A stretch of DNA of 48,138 bases, from positions 1 through 48,138 of the forward strand of contig CAZOMV010000035.1 of NCBI GenBank assembly GCA_964580995.1. The letters are read 5' to 3'. Positions 25,372-34,132 of the stretch are shown one piece after another (within the stretch, counting starts at the first letter, position 1; every line of letters starts with the position of its first letter). The stretch is from JAKJEP01 sp964580995. GTDB taxonomy: Bacteria; Planctomycetota; Phycisphaerae; Sedimentisphaerales; SM23-30. Both the position numbers and the translations under genes were made by a program. Below the pieces are notes generated by a model. The model was not told where the DNA came from. It saw only the letters and a program-made list of their open reading frames with translations, and ran no database searches.

Positions 25372-26622
25372 GTGACAGGTTTTGACCCTCAGACATCCTT
25401 ACCCATGAAACGCCAGAAAATAACTCCGAAAATTTCCAATCGACTGGTTCAACTGGAATTGTTTCCTCTGCGCCTGCCCTTTCGCCAGGTATTTTCGCAC
25501 GCGGCCGCCCAGCGGGACTGCACCGATACCCTGGTCGCCGCCGCTCTGCTGGCGGACGGCACGGTCGGTTTTGGCGAAGCGGTGCCCCGGACCTATGTGA
25601 CCGGGGAAACTATGGAATCGGTCCAATATAACATCCGCACGATTCTGGCGGACTCCTTAAAAAATGTACAGCCGGAAAATTTTTCCGATGTGCTGGAGCT
25701 GGCGGACAATCTGCCATTTTTGAATGAGCATGGGCAAATCATCAACTGTGCCCGCTGCTGCGTGGAGCTGGCTTTGCTGGATGCCTATGGAAAACATTTC
25801 CAGACCAGCCTATCGGGGATCACCGGCTGGCTGGGGTTTGGCGCCTTCACCGGCTTGGGGCAAAATAAACCGGTGCGCGTCAGCGGGATTCTCGACGGCA
25901 GTCATCCGGCCCACACCCGACGCCGCTTCCGGCTGATGCGGTGGTTTGGCCTGCGTGATTTTAAAGTGAAGCTGGGCGGGCCGCATGATGAGGAAAATAT
26001 CAAAATTCTGTACAAGAAGATGAAACATTCGTTCCGGAATGAACGGCTCTCCTGGCGGGTGGACGCCAACGGCGCCTGGGACATTGACACGGCGGTAGCC
26101 ATGAGTGAAATTCTTTCCGAAATGGATGTCTATTGTCTCGAGCAGCCGATTGCCGCCAGCGACCTGAGCCACTGGAAAACGCTGTCGGATTTATCCCTGA
26201 TCCCCCTGATGGTGGATGAATCGCTTATCAGCTATGAAGATGCCGAATACTTCGCCCAAAATGACCTGGTTGATTATTTCAATATCCGCATCAGCAAAAA
26301 CGGCGGTTTGATCCCTTCCCTGCGCATGGCGGAAATCGCCTATAAATGGGGACGTGAGTATATTCTCGGTGCGATGGTCGGCGAAACGGGCATACTGGCC
26401 GCGGCCGGATTGCAGTTCCTCCAGATGGTTCCGGAAGTGGCCGCCGCCGAGATCGCCTACAGCACCTTTTTATTGCAGGAAGATATTGTGACCCCCCCGA
26501 TCCGGTTCGGGTATGGCGGCAAGCTGAAAAAGCTAAGCGGTCCCGGCCTGGGCATCGAAGTCCGAAAAGACCGGCTGGCAAAATATCTGGTTGGCCCCCC
26601 AAGAAAAATTATTTTGGCGTGA
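25372..26622 (+). CDS. Enolase-superfamily (muconate cycloisomerase / dipeptide epimerase-like) enzyme
   Basis: 416 residues from a GTG at 25372, or 405 from the ATG at 25405; neither has a clear ribosome-binding site. A capping domain (LELFPLRLPFRQVFSHAAAQ) is followed by the barrel with the superfamily catalytic order: KVKLG (base lysines), RVDANGAW (Mg Asp), CLEQPI (Mg Glu), MVDESL (Mg Asp), ISKNGG (base Lys). Together with the KxK motif this points to the muconate-lactonising/dipeptide epimerase/o-succinylbenzoate synthase subgroup. The substrate is unknown: no menaquinone or murein-peptide genes lie beside it. The ACT and STAS genes upstream suggest a regulated, perhaps amino-acid-linked, role. 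Confidence 0.8.
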   Translation: MTGFDPQTSLPMKRQKITPKISNRLVQLELFPLRLPFRQVFSHAAAQRDCTDTLVAAALLADGTVGFGEAVPRTYVTGETMESVQYNIRTILADSLKNVQPENFSDVLELADNLPFLNEHGQIINCARCCVELALLDAYGKHFQTSLSGITGWLGFGAFTGLGQNKPVRVSGILDGSHPAHTRRRFRLMRWFGLRDFKVKLGGPHDEENIKILYKKMKHSFRNERLSWRVDANGAWDIDTAVAMSEILSEMDVYCLEQPIAASDLSHWKTLSDLSLIPLMVDESLISYEDAEYFAQNDLVDYFNIRISKNGGLIPSLRMAEIAYKWGREYILGAMVGETGILAAAGLQFLQMVPEVAAAEIAYSTFLLQEDIVTPPIRFGYGGKLKKLSGPGLGIEVRKDRLAKYLVGPPRKIILA

Positions 26623-26638
26623 CTATAATACTATCGAA

Positions 26639-26685
26639 CTGAAGTTTTGCAAAATGGAGGTTAGGCATATTTTGTAAAACTTCAG
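26639..26685. repeat. Inverted repeat, 16-bp arms
   Basis: Arms at 26639-26654 (CTGAAGTTTTGCAAAA) and 26670-26685 (TTTTGTAAAACTTCAG) match at 15 of 16 bases with a 15-bp spacer. The left-arm sequence recurs exactly at 27222-27237, after the next gene. The right arm lies inside coding-looking sequence of that gene. Possible roles are an operator pair, a terminator for the enolase-like gene, or the end of a small mobile element. Confidence 0.65.
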
Positions 26686-26718
26686 ATAGAAGTTGATGGC
26701 AGCGAGTATCGAGTTGTT

Positions 26719-27174
26719 TTGAGAGATGGAATGTTATCGGAACATAATATCGGAGAAAACGCCTTACTCATCGTTACCGGTTCGACCCTGCGGGCGGAAC
26801 AGGCGGATCGGCCGTTGGCCTATGAACTCAAAGCCAAGAGTGAAGAAATCATCGGCAAACACAATCCGGAATTTCCGGTGATTGTTCTGAGTGACCTGTG
26901 GTACCTGAATTCCGAGCCGTTACAAAAGATTCCCGTGATCTCCGTCGGGGGGCCGGGCGTAAATGCCGCCTCCGCTTATCTTTACAAGCGATTGCCCAAC
27001 GCCTTTGTCATCGATAACACCCTGGTAATTCAAATGGATATGACCTTTGCCGATTTCCGTGCCAGCCTCTGGGGCACGGATCACCAGATGACTGTAACCG
27101 CACTGGAAATCTTCGTGGGCAGGGGTTATCTCGATCAATATATTCAGGCGGTGCTCCATCGAGCTCAAGGATGA
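26719..27174 (+). CDS. Protein of unknown function with no obvious start codon
   Basis: 151 residues from TTG at 26719, or 147 from the ATG at 26731. The frame stays open upstream to 26665 and looks coding (VKLQIEVDGSEYRVVLRDG), yet has no ATG, GTG or TTG there, so the true N-terminus is unclear. The protein is soluble and mixed alpha/beta: NALLIVTGSTLRAEQADRPL, FPVIVLSDLWYLN, ISVGGPGVNAASAYLYKRLP. The GGPGVNAAS loop could bind a nucleotide or phosphate, but no family is recognised. It is flanked by copies of the 16-bp CTGAAGTTTTGCAAAA sequence on both sides. A rearrangement at its 5' end is one explanation. Confidence 0.55.
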   Translation: MRDGMLSEHNIGENALLIVTGSTLRAEQADRPLAYELKAKSEEIIGKHNPEFPVIVLSDLWYLNSEPLQKIPVISVGGPGVNAASAYLYKRLPNAFVIDNTLVIQMDMTFADFRASLWGTDHQMTVTALEIFVGRGYLDQYIQAVLHRAQG

Positions 27175-27221
27175 AGAATATGGCAAAAGAAGACGGGAAA
27201 ACGGGAAAAACAAGGGTAATT

Positions 27222-27237
27222 CTGAAGTTTTGCAAAA
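27222..27237 (+). repeat. Third copy of the CTGAAGTTTTGCAAAA sequence
   Basis: Exact copy of the left arm at 26639-26654, 583 bp downstream and in the same orientation. It lies 15 bp before the -35 box of the putative metK promoter, so it could be a regulator-binding site shared by the unknown gene and metK, or one end of a small element. Confidence 0.6.
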
Positions 27238-27251
27238 GTTTAGTTAATTCC

Positions 27252-27280
27252 TTGTAAAGCCCTTTTTTGGATGATATGAT
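27252..27280 (+). promoter_or_regulatory. Putative housekeeping promoter of metK
   Basis: TTGTAA, a 17-bp spacer, then TATGAT (5 of 6 to the -10 consensus). It lies about 50 bp before the likely metK start codon. No SAM riboswitch was recognised in the short leader. Confidence 0.5.
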
Positions 27281-27331
27281 AGTCCCGAATTTTATTATAC
27301 GATGCCTTTTATGGAGTTAAGGAGCAAGAAG

Positions 27332-28531
27332 TTGGCAAAAAAAACACAGAAACAGGATACCATGAAAAAAGGAAATTACCTTTTTACCAGTGAATCGGTC
27401 ACAATGGGCCACCCTGACAAGGTGGCCGATCAAATTTCAGATGCCGTCCTGGATGCCATGCTGGAGCAGGATCCCTACAGCCGGGTTGCCTGCGAAACCC
27501 TGATAACCACCGGTATGGTGATGATCGCGGGTGAGATTACCACCAAAGCCATCGTGGATCTGCCGAGCGTCGTTCGCAGCAAACTCTGTGAAATCGGATA
27601 TACCGACACGAAATATGGTATTGATGGAAATACCTGTGCCGTGCTGGTGAATCTTGACAAACAATCCCCCGATATCAGTCAGGGTGTCACCGAGGGGCAG
27701 GGACTCTACAAGGACCAGGGAGCCGGCGATCAGGGGATCATGTTCGGTTATGCCTGCCGGGAAACACCCGTTTTAATGCCCCTGCCGATCCATCTGGCCC
27801 ACCGGCTGGTCGAACGGCTTGCCCAATTGCGCAAGTCCAAAAAACTACCCTGGTTACGGCCGGATGGCAAGAGCCAGGTGACGGCTGAATATGACGGTCA
27901 TAAACCCATCCGTATCGACACGGTGGTTATCGCTACCCAGCATGATCCCGATATCAGCTACAACAATCTCCGCAAAGCGGTCATTGAGCATGTGATTATG
28001 CCGATACTGCCCAAGAAAATGGTGGACAAGGATTTAAAAATTCTGATTAACCCGACGGGCCGGTTTGTCATCGGCGGCCCGCAGGGTGATTGCGGCCTGA
28101 CTGGTAGAAAAATAATCGTCGATACCTATGGCGGTGCCGGTTGTCATGGCGGCGGCGCCTTCAGCGGCAAGGATCCCTCCAAAGTTGATCGGTCCGCATC
28201 CTATATGGCTCGCCATGTCGCCAAAAACATCGTGGCGGCGGGTTTGGCGGAGAATTGTGAGGTCCAGCTTGCTTATGCCATCGGGGTAGCCGAACCTGTT
28301 TCGGTCAAGGTCAGCACCAAGGGAACCGGCAAGATCGAAGACTATTGCCTCACTGAGATCGTTCGCGAGGTGTTCCCGCTCACACCCAAAGGAATTATCC
28401 AGCACCTGAATCTGCTGCGGCCGATATATAGTGAAACGGCTCGTCATGGGCATTTCGGCAGGACCGGGGAAAACTTTACCTGGGAATTGACCGATCATGC
28501 GGATAAGATCCGCCGGGCGGCTGGCTTATAA
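27332..28531 (+). CDS. metK: S-adenosylmethionine synthetase
   Basis: About 400 residues. FTSESVTMGHPDKVADQISD opens the enzyme, GAGDQGIMFGYA is the family signature 1, and GGAFSGKDPSKVDRSASY is signature 2 (P-loop-like). Methionine and ATP are joined to make SAM, the methyl donor also needed by the radical SAM enzyme in this window. Start choice: TTG at 27332 has AAGGAG 7 nt upstream and is best by ribosome-binding site. ATG at 27362 (MKKGNYLF) resembles other MetK N-termini, and ATG at 27302 is also in frame. The gene ends at a strong hairpin terminator shared with convergent mnmE. Confidence 0.96.
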   Translation: MAKKTQKQDTMKKGNYLFTSESVTMGHPDKVADQISDAVLDAMLEQDPYSRVACETLITTGMVMIAGEITTKAIVDLPSVVRSKLCEIGYTDTKYGIDGNTCAVLVNLDKQSPDISQGVTEGQGLYKDQGAGDQGIMFGYACRETPVLMPLPIHLAHRLVERLAQLRKSKKLPWLRPDGKSQVTAEYDGHKPIRIDTVVIATQHDPDISYNNLRKAVIEHVIMPILPKKMVDKDLKILINPTGRFVIGGPQGDCGLTGRKIIVDTYGGAGCHGGGAFSGKDPSKVDRSASYMARHVAKNIVAAGLAENCEVQLAYAIGVAEPVSVKVSTKGTGKIEDYCLTEIVREVFPLTPKGIIQHLNLLRPIYSETARHGHFGRTGENFTWELTDHADKIRRAAGL

Positions 28532-28560
28532 ACGTACTGATTCTGAAATGACGGAATTTG

Positions 28561-28586
28561 TGCCCACGTTCGCGTGGGCATTTTTA
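28561..28586 (+). terminator. Intrinsic terminator of metK
   Basis: Perfect 8-bp stem TGCCCACG/CGTGGGCA with a TTCG tetraloop, followed by five T residues. It starts 30 bp after the metK stop. Its T tract overlaps the stop codon of the convergent mnmE gene. The T run exists only in the plus-strand direction. Confidence 0.9.
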
Positions 28587-29963
28587 TTTGCCGATGCAGA
28601 AACGGGAGAAGATCTGGCTGAGGATATCTTCGGTTACGATTTCGCCGCTGATGGTACCGAGCTGGTCGATGGCTCCGCGGATTTCGAGGGCCAGAAGTTC
28701 GATGGGAGGGAAATGCGGCTGGTTGAGGAAAGCGGCGGCGGCTTGCAGATGAGTCTGGGCTTCCCGCATGGCCTGGCGCTGGCGTGCCGTTAAGGCCAGC
28801 GATTGGGCGGGACAATCCAGGATTTCCTTTTGTAAGGCCTGCCCGATCCGGATTTTTAGTTCATTCAGGTTATACCCGGTTACGGCACTAACATGGATAT
28901 ACGCCGGGGAAGAAATGGCAGCCAGGTGCTGATCCCCCCCCAGGTCCTGTTTGTTGATTACTGTAATACAAGGTATGGTAAGCGGGAATGGTTTTTGCCA
29001 TTGGAGGTCTCGTTCCATACCCGGTTTCGATCCGTCTATCACCCATAAAATCAGGTCACTGTTCTGCATTTTTCTCCGGGTGAGATCCTGAGTTTGTTCC
29101 GCGAGGGGGTCGGAGACTTCTCCTAAACCGGCGGTATCAATCAGCAGGCATTCGCCGTGATCCAAGCGGAGCGGAGCGGTGAGGGCATCGCGGGTGGTGC
29201 CGGCGATGGCGCTGACGATGCTGCGGTCCATGCCCAGCAGGGCGTTGGCCAGACTGCTCTTGCCGGCGTTGGCGGGGCCGGCGAGGACGACCTGGGGCAG
29301 ATGATGCAGGTCTTCCCAGGTGATGCTGGCGGCCAGCAGTTTTTCCAGATCGGATCGAACCTCTGCCAGATCCGTGCGGAGTTTTTGGGCGGAGATCAGC
29401 TCGATGTCTTCCTCCGCGAAATCAATCTGGGCCTCCAGCAGGGAGAGGATTTCGAGCAATTTTTGATTGGTTTTCCGGCAGATGCGATGGAGGGCGCCAT
29501 CGAGGAGCCGCTGGGCGGCACGGAGCTGGCCGTCGCTGCGGGCATGAATGACTTCGGCCACGGCTTCCGCTTCGGAGAGGTCCAGCCGGCCATGGAAAAA
29601 GGCCCGGGCGGTGAACTCACCCGGCTGGGCCGGCCTGGCACCGGCTTCCAGAAGCCGCTCCAGCACCATTTGCAATAAGGCGGGCGAGCCGGGCAGATGA
29701 AGCTCCGCCATGTCCTGGGCGGTATAAGATTGGGGTGCACAAAAGACATACAATTGGGCGGGGCAGGAAATGGCGGCGGTCAATCGGCAGCGGCCCAGGT
29801 AACAATGCCAGGAGCGAAGGTCTTGATTCTTTATGGGCAGGTCGAAATCGAAGATGTTCTGGAGATAGTCGATGGCGTTGGGACCGCTGAGGCGGATGAT
29901 CCCCCGGGCGGAAAAACCAGCCGCTGAACTTACGGCCACGATGGTATCCTCGGTATCAAACAT
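28584..29963 (-). CDS. mnmE: tRNA modification GTPase MnmE
   Basis: A 459-residue protein. The N-terminal tetrahydrofolate-binding domain (about 1-120, DTIVAVSSAAGFSARGIIRL) is followed by a helical domain. A G domain is inserted in it (about 215-370): GPANAGKSSLANAL, GTTRDALT, IDTAGLGE, NKQD. The terminal FCIGK supplies the conserved cysteine motif. With MnmG it installs the carboxymethylaminomethyl group on the wobble uridine of certain tRNAs. The gene follows yidC by 14 bp, an order common in bacteria (yidC-mnmE). It is slightly G/C-richer in its middle, with no sign of damage. Confidence 0.96.
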   Translation of the reverse strand: MFDTEDTIVAVSSAAGFSARGIIRLSGPNAIDYLQNIFDFDLPIKNQDLRSWHCYLGRCRLTAAISCPAQLYVFCAPQSYTAQDMAELHLPGSPALLQMVLERLLEAGARPAQPGEFTARAFFHGRLDLSEAEAVAEVIHARSDGQLRAAQRLLDGALHRICRKTNQKLLEILSLLEAQIDFAEEDIELISAQKLRTDLAEVRSDLEKLLAASITWEDLHHLPQVVLAGPANAGKSSLANALLGMDRSIVSAIAGTTRDALTAPLRLDHGECLLIDTAGLGEVSDPLAEQTQDLTRRKMQNSDLILWVIDGSKPGMERDLQWQKPFPLTIPCITVINKQDLGGDQHLAAISSPAYIHVSAVTGYNLNELKIRIGQALQKEILDCPAQSLALTARQRQAMREAQTHLQAAAAFLNQPHFPPIELLALEIRGAIDQLGTISGEIVTEDILSQIFSRFCIGK

Positions 29964-29977
29964 AGAAATAAACAGGA

Positions 29978-32002
29978 TTAGCCAAATTTTACCGGCGGTT
30001 TGGGCTTTTTCTTTTTGATGCCCATTTTTCCGGCTAACTTGACGGATGTTCCGACTGTTCCGGCGGCTTCGATGGCATCTTGCAGGCGGATGTGCTTGCG
30101 AATAAAGTACTGCTCGATGATACCGCCGAAGGTGCTGGCCATGATGTAGAGATTCAGGCCGCTGGGGGCGCTGTAGAGAAATACCAGCATCATGACGGGC
30201 ATCATAATCAGCATCATTTTCTGCTGCTGGGCCATTTGGGGGCTGGCCTGGGCCATGGAGGTCTGGGGTGTGAGTTTTTGCTGTAAATACATGCCGATTG
30301 CCAGCAGAAGCGGCAACAAGTTAAAGGCGTCAATGCCGCCAACCAGCGGAATGTTGATGGGCGTATGGAATCCAAAGACCGAAAAGGGGATCAATCGGTC
30401 GGGGGCTGAGAGGTCGGTCAGCCAGTGCCAGGCGGCGGGAAAGAGACCGTGATGCCGCAAGGCGACATTGGCGTCCACGGCAGTATAAAGGGCGATCCAG
30501 ATGGGCATTTGCAGGAGCATGGGCAGGCATCCCAGGATAGGGGTTGCACCCTGCTCTTTGTAAATTTCCATGGTTTTTTTCTGGATTTCTTCTTTGTTGC
30601 CGGCGTATTTTTTCTTGATCTCCTCGATCTTCGGCCCCATTTTCTGCATTTTCATCATGGAGATCTGGCCTTTTTTCGTGATGGGATGCAGCAGGAGCCG
30701 GACCACCAGGACCAGGATGATGATAGCCACTCCATAATTGCCAACCGCTTTATAGACCAGTTTCATCACCCCCAGCAATCCAAACGTCAGCCACTCGAAG
30801 GCACACCAGGAAACGTTCACGAGCTTTTCATAATGCAGGGTTTGATATTTTGCCTGATCGAAGATGTCCTTATCGATCGGCCCCAGATAGATCTGGAAAT
30901 GGAATTTGGGGGCGTCTGGGGCAGCGGGCGGAATCGGCAGGTCCATCGCCAGCTTCACGGTCGAACAGATCGTCTGGTTGATGTCAGTTTCATTCCCGGT
31001 GGAATCGTGGAATAGTATCTGATTATCGACCTGGTTTTGCCCCAGGTAGGTGACAATTTTATCACCCTGTTTGGCAACGGGGTGGATAATGGCGGCGAAA
31101 AACTTGTTGGTCGAACCGTACCAGGACAAGGACAATTTACCATTCGCAAGTATACTATCTTGCGGATCTTTAAAGATTTTCGCCAGGTCTTTGTTGGCGA
31201 TCTCCACCTGCGTATCCGATTTGAAGGCCGCCATCGCTTTTCGCCGGTCACTGCGGGGATCTTCCCGCATCAGGCCGGTCGGCCCAATGATTTCCAGGGA
31301 TTCGACCTGAACCGGCTGAGTGCTTTTATTGGCAAACGATATTTCCATTTCCAGGTCATAATCACCGGGCTGATAGCGAAAGGTCTTGATAATCTCGAAA
31401 ACCGGTTTGTTGTTTTCGCCGATAATCGCAGCCACAAACGTAACGGAATGCCCACCCGATTGTTCCGTTGTGCTTTCGGGCTGCAATTTCCAGCAATCGC
31501 GTGAGAGAGAATAGGTTAGCTTCTCCTGCCGGGTGGGAAAAACACGGTTAATGACGATCGTGCCCAGCGTGAAGGAAAAGACTTCCTTCTGTTGGCGATC
31601 ATAGGCGGGGGAAAGAAGGGGGTAGCCGGTTTCCTTATCCGTTACCTTCCATTTAAACTCACTCAAGAGTACATTTCGAACTGCGGCGGCATGGCTGTCG
31701 ATATCAATCTGGGCTTTGTAGCCCATTTCCTTCTCACGACTGCCTAAAACAACTGTCTGATTCTCCGGGACGATGGTTTTTTCGAGCTGCCATTCTTTTT
31801 GCATTGTCTCGGTCAGTGCTGGAGTTTCGGTAGTGCCGGACGGGGCAGTTGGGGATGGGGGAGAAGTGGTCTGTTCGGTGGTTTTCGCAGGCTGTTCCGG
31901 CGCCGGGGGATATTTTTTGGCCATGTAGGTCTGCCATAACAACATAATCACCAGGCAAAGCAGAGAAACGGTTAATAATTTTTTGATATCAATATTTTCC
32001 AT
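29978..32002 (-). CDS. yidC: Membrane protein insertase YidC
   Basis: A 674-residue protein of the Gram-negative type. The N-terminal helix (about 9-27, LLTVSLLCLVIMLLWQTY) precedes a Pro/Thr-rich linker and a large periplasmic beta domain (about 75-370). The five-helix insertase core (about 390-640) contains NYGVAIIILVLVVRLLLHPI, the charged hairpin QKMGPKIEEIKKKYAG, and LPMLLQMPIWIALY. A basic C-terminal tail (KKKKPKPP) contacts ribosomes. It inserts membrane proteins alone or with Sec. The tail and linker make it longer than E. coli YidC. It is in an operon with mnmE (14 bp) and behind a phosphoesterase gene (39 bp). Confidence 0.96.
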   Translation of the reverse strand: MENIDIKKLLTVSLLCLVIMLLWQTYMAKKYPPAPEQPAKTTEQTTSPPSPTAPSGTTETPALTETMQKEWQLEKTIVPENQTVVLGSREKEMGYKAQIDIDSHAAAVRNVLLSEFKWKVTDKETGYPLLSPAYDRQQKEVFSFTLGTIVINRVFPTRQEKLTYSLSRDCWKLQPESTTEQSGGHSVTFVAAIIGENNKPVFEIIKTFRYQPGDYDLEMEISFANKSTQPVQVESLEIIGPTGLMREDPRSDRRKAMAAFKSDTQVEIANKDLAKIFKDPQDSILANGKLSLSWYGSTNKFFAAIIHPVAKQGDKIVTYLGQNQVDNQILFHDSTGNETDINQTICSTVKLAMDLPIPPAAPDAPKFHFQIYLGPIDKDIFDQAKYQTLHYEKLVNVSWCAFEWLTFGLLGVMKLVYKAVGNYGVAIIILVLVVRLLLHPITKKGQISMMKMQKMGPKIEEIKKKYAGNKEEIQKKTMEIYKEQGATPILGCLPMLLQMPIWIALYTAVDANVALRHHGLFPAAWHWLTDLSAPDRLIPFSVFGFHTPINIPLVGGIDAFNLLPLLLAIGMYLQQKLTPQTSMAQASPQMAQQQKMMLIMMPVMMLVFLYSAPSGLNLYIMASTFGGIIEQYFIRKHIRLQDAIEAAGTVGTSVKLAGKMGIKKKKPKPPVKFG

Positions 32003-32041
32003 ATGTTTTTCAAATCGGGCTAGGAGGAAAAAAGGCGACGA

Positions 32042-32794
32042 TTAACGCCCATCCCGGAGCCGTTCCCCCTCGAAATTGTCCAAATCCTTATTGGCAAAAA
32101 TTTTGGCCACCGTATCTTCTATATCATAGGGAATGCGTACAAATTCCACTTTTTCTTCATTGACCGCGACATAGCTGGAGCGGGTATCGTGATCGCGCGG
32201 CTGGCCGACACTGCCGACATTGATGATCGCCCGTTCGTTCTCATTGATCGTATAGACATACTCCAGTTCATCTACACTGTAAAAATCCGGGTCTTCCAGA
32301 AAAACGCCCGGCACATGGGTATGGCCCACAAAACATAAGTGTTTTACCCGCTCGAAGATAGCGTTGATTTTGGCGGCATTGGTGTATATGTCATCGGGGA
32401 AGACGTACTCATTAATCGGTTTTCGGGGTGAACCGTGTACCAGAGTGATCCCCCCCATTTGCAAGCGGGTCGGCAATCTACCCAGAAACGACCAACGCTG
32501 GTTTCGTTTTTCGCGGTCTGGTTCTTCTTCGAGGACCTGGCGGGTCCAATAACTGGCGCGTTCGGCCCCGGTGTTGAAATTGGTTGGTTCATAAAACACG
32601 GCGTGATCGTGATTTCCGATGATGCTGGCGATATGCCGGTCGATAATCAGATCCAGGCATTCTTTGGGCTGGGGGCCGTAACCGACGATATCGCCCAGAC
32701 AAAAGATCTCTTTGATCCCCCGCTTTTTGATATCCTCCAGTACCGCCTGCAAGGCCGCCAGATTCGAGTGTATATCTGATATAATTGCAAACAT
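32042..32794 (-). CDS. Calcineurin-like metallophosphoesterase (YfcE/MJ0936-type)
   Basis: About 250 residues, soluble. All five metal-binding motifs are present in order: SDIHSN (Asp7/His9), LGDIVGYGP, GNHDHAV, LVHGSP and VGHTHVPG. The GDxVGYGPxPxEC form is shared with planctomycete and archaeal phosphodiesterases of the YfcE-like class. Reported activities are on small phosphodiesters; the physiological substrate is unknown. The start at 32794 gives the canonical MFAIISDIHSN; a longer frame to 32839 adds an unconserved tail. It is the first gene of the unit with yidC and mnmE. Confidence 0.88.
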   Translation of the reverse strand: MFAIISDIHSNLAALQAVLEDIKKRGIKEIFCLGDIVGYGPQPKECLDLIIDRHIASIIGNHDHAVFYEPTNFNTGAERASYWTRQVLEEEPDREKRNQRWSFLGRLPTRLQMGGITLVHGSPRKPINEYVFPDDIYTNAAKINAIFERVKHLCFVGHTHVPGVFLEDPDFYSVDELEYVYTINENERAIINVGSVGQPRDHDTRSSYVAVNEEKVEFVRIPYDIEDTVAKIFANKDLDNFEGERLRDGR

Positions 32795-33083
32795 TTCTAT
32801 TTCACATTTCCTGTTATCATTTTCCAGCAGCTCAAACAAATAGCCCCTCGAACTGCGGAATATCCATCCCGCTCGAAATTGGTTCGATCAAATAAGCTCG
32901 GGTCAGCCACTATTTAGGATATGCTACGGTTATTGCGGCCCTAAGTCAAACTTTTTGTGGGATGACAGAGAAAATCCGCTGGGAAGGGACTGATTCGTAA
33001 AGCATTAATTGTCAATAATTAATGGTTCTATCGAACGAATCGGTATTTTGGGATTTCGATTTGGGGGCGGCTTGGCGGCCGTT

Positions 33084-33533
33084 TTATTGCGGGCTTTGGG
33101 GCAATTTCTGCTCCGCACCGGGTGTTTTTACTCGATAGGATTTATATGGAAATACCAGAACCGCACCCTGTTTGCTGCGGAATTCTTCTGATTCTTCGAT
33201 TTCATTGGAATAAATGGGGAAGAAACCGTCCTTTTCCTTGCGATAAACCAGGAAGTTATCTTTATCATATCTTCTCTCTTTATCCCAGGTTGCCAGCCAG
33301 CAGATGGCATCGCCCTTCTCCTTTACCCATTTGATGCCGTTTTCATCGACCCCCTCGGATTTTTCGACGTCAAAGATAGGCCAGGCCACCGTCAACTTAT
33401 GGTAGGTTTCCCCGGGTAGAAGGGGTTGTTGGCAACCGGAAAAAACAAAAATCGACAAACCTGTTAAAATCATAGACTTAGCAAAAAAAACTTTTCCCCA
33501 CACGTTTGCATTGGCATTTTTTTCTGGTTTCAT
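33084..33533 (-). CDS. Small lipoprotein of unknown function
   Basis: A 149-residue protein with a type II signal peptide: basic N-terminus, hydrophobic stretch at about 21-31 (MILTGLSIFVF) and lipobox FSGC with the lipidated Cys34. The mature part is polar and rich in charged and aromatic residues (WDKERRYDKDNFLVYRKEKD) with a tryptophan-containing strand pattern. No family is recognised. Start at 33533 is set by AAAGG about 7 nt upstream; a longer frame to 33608 has no ribosome-binding site. The 290-bp gap before the phosphoesterase gene holds only an A/T-rich inverted repeat, ATTAATT/AATTAAT at 33004-33023. Confidence 0.65.
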   Translation of the reverse strand: MKPEKNANANVWGKVFFAKSMILTGLSIFVFSGCQQPLLPGETYHKLTVAWPIFDVEKSEGVDENGIKWVKEKGDAICWLATWDKERRYDKDNFLVYRKEKDGFFPIYSNEIEESEEFRSKQGAVLVFPYKSYRVKTPGAEQKLPQSPQ

Positions 33534-33653
33534 AGATTTTACCTTTCCCAAAATGGTTCCGTATTTACTACCACTGCTTATTCCAAACATATTTGCAGAT
33601 ATTGTCAACTACTATATTTAAAAATTGCCGGGAATCAATTGCCTATGTCAATA

Positions 33654-33743
33654 GACGCCAGCGTCAAAAGCTCGTCGTGCCTTTGTTCTTAGAGAGCCAG
33701 AGCTGCTTTTGGAAGTCAATATTGACTTTTGGCGGTTCTGTCA
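33654..33743 (+). repeat. 90-bp dispersed element, copy 2
   Basis: Same length and orientation as the copies at 19651 and 35517. It differs from them mainly in the CCCC/GGGG stem (GCCTTTGTTCTTAGAG here), so that internal hairpin is not conserved in this copy, while AAGTCAATATTGACTT is a perfect 16-bp palindrome. It is flanked by AATA on both sides (33650-33653 and 33743-33746), a weak target-duplication signal. It lies about 390 bp upstream of the dnaA start. Confidence 0.75.
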
Positions 33744-34132
33744 ATAAAGACCCGTAAAAATTTCTTTGGTTTGAAAAAACATAAATTCCAAGAAGTTTTT
33801 TCTTTTGAATTGACAGCTTTCCGATCGGATGCTAGACTTTTATTTGTGGTTGCTGATAAAAAAGCTGCTGCGTTACGAGCAAATCCGTTATGGATAGTAT
33901 TTGGTGAGTGAGCGATCCTGGAAGTTCCGCTTTACCGCCGGGAAACGGAGTTGATAACGTTTGCGATAGCACTTTCTCTTCGTCTCGAGGGATTGGGACG
34001 ATAAGCCAATATATGGATTTTGTTATTCTTCGGTGCATGGAAGCCGTCTTTGTGTTTTGGGAGACAACGTGAGATGTGGTTTTTTTTATTTGCCGAAGTC
34101 TCACATACTCATAAATGAATAAAGGGGAAACG
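33744..34132. other. dnaA upstream region
   Basis: About 390 bp without a credible gene; a 60-codon frame at 33729-33911 lacks a start signal and any motif. No good match to the DnaA box TTATNCACA was found (TTATGGATA at 33888 has two mismatches), so an origin is not called. AAAGGGG at 34121-34127 is the ribosome-binding site of dnaA. Confidence 0.5.

Noticed and set aside
33729..33911. 60-codon open frame upstream of dnaA
   Set aside because: No start signal or motif, and it begins inside the 90-bp element.
33744..34132. Replication origin upstream of dnaA
   Set aside because: No DnaA-box cluster and no distinct AT-rich unwinding element. TTATGGATA has two mismatches to the box consensus.
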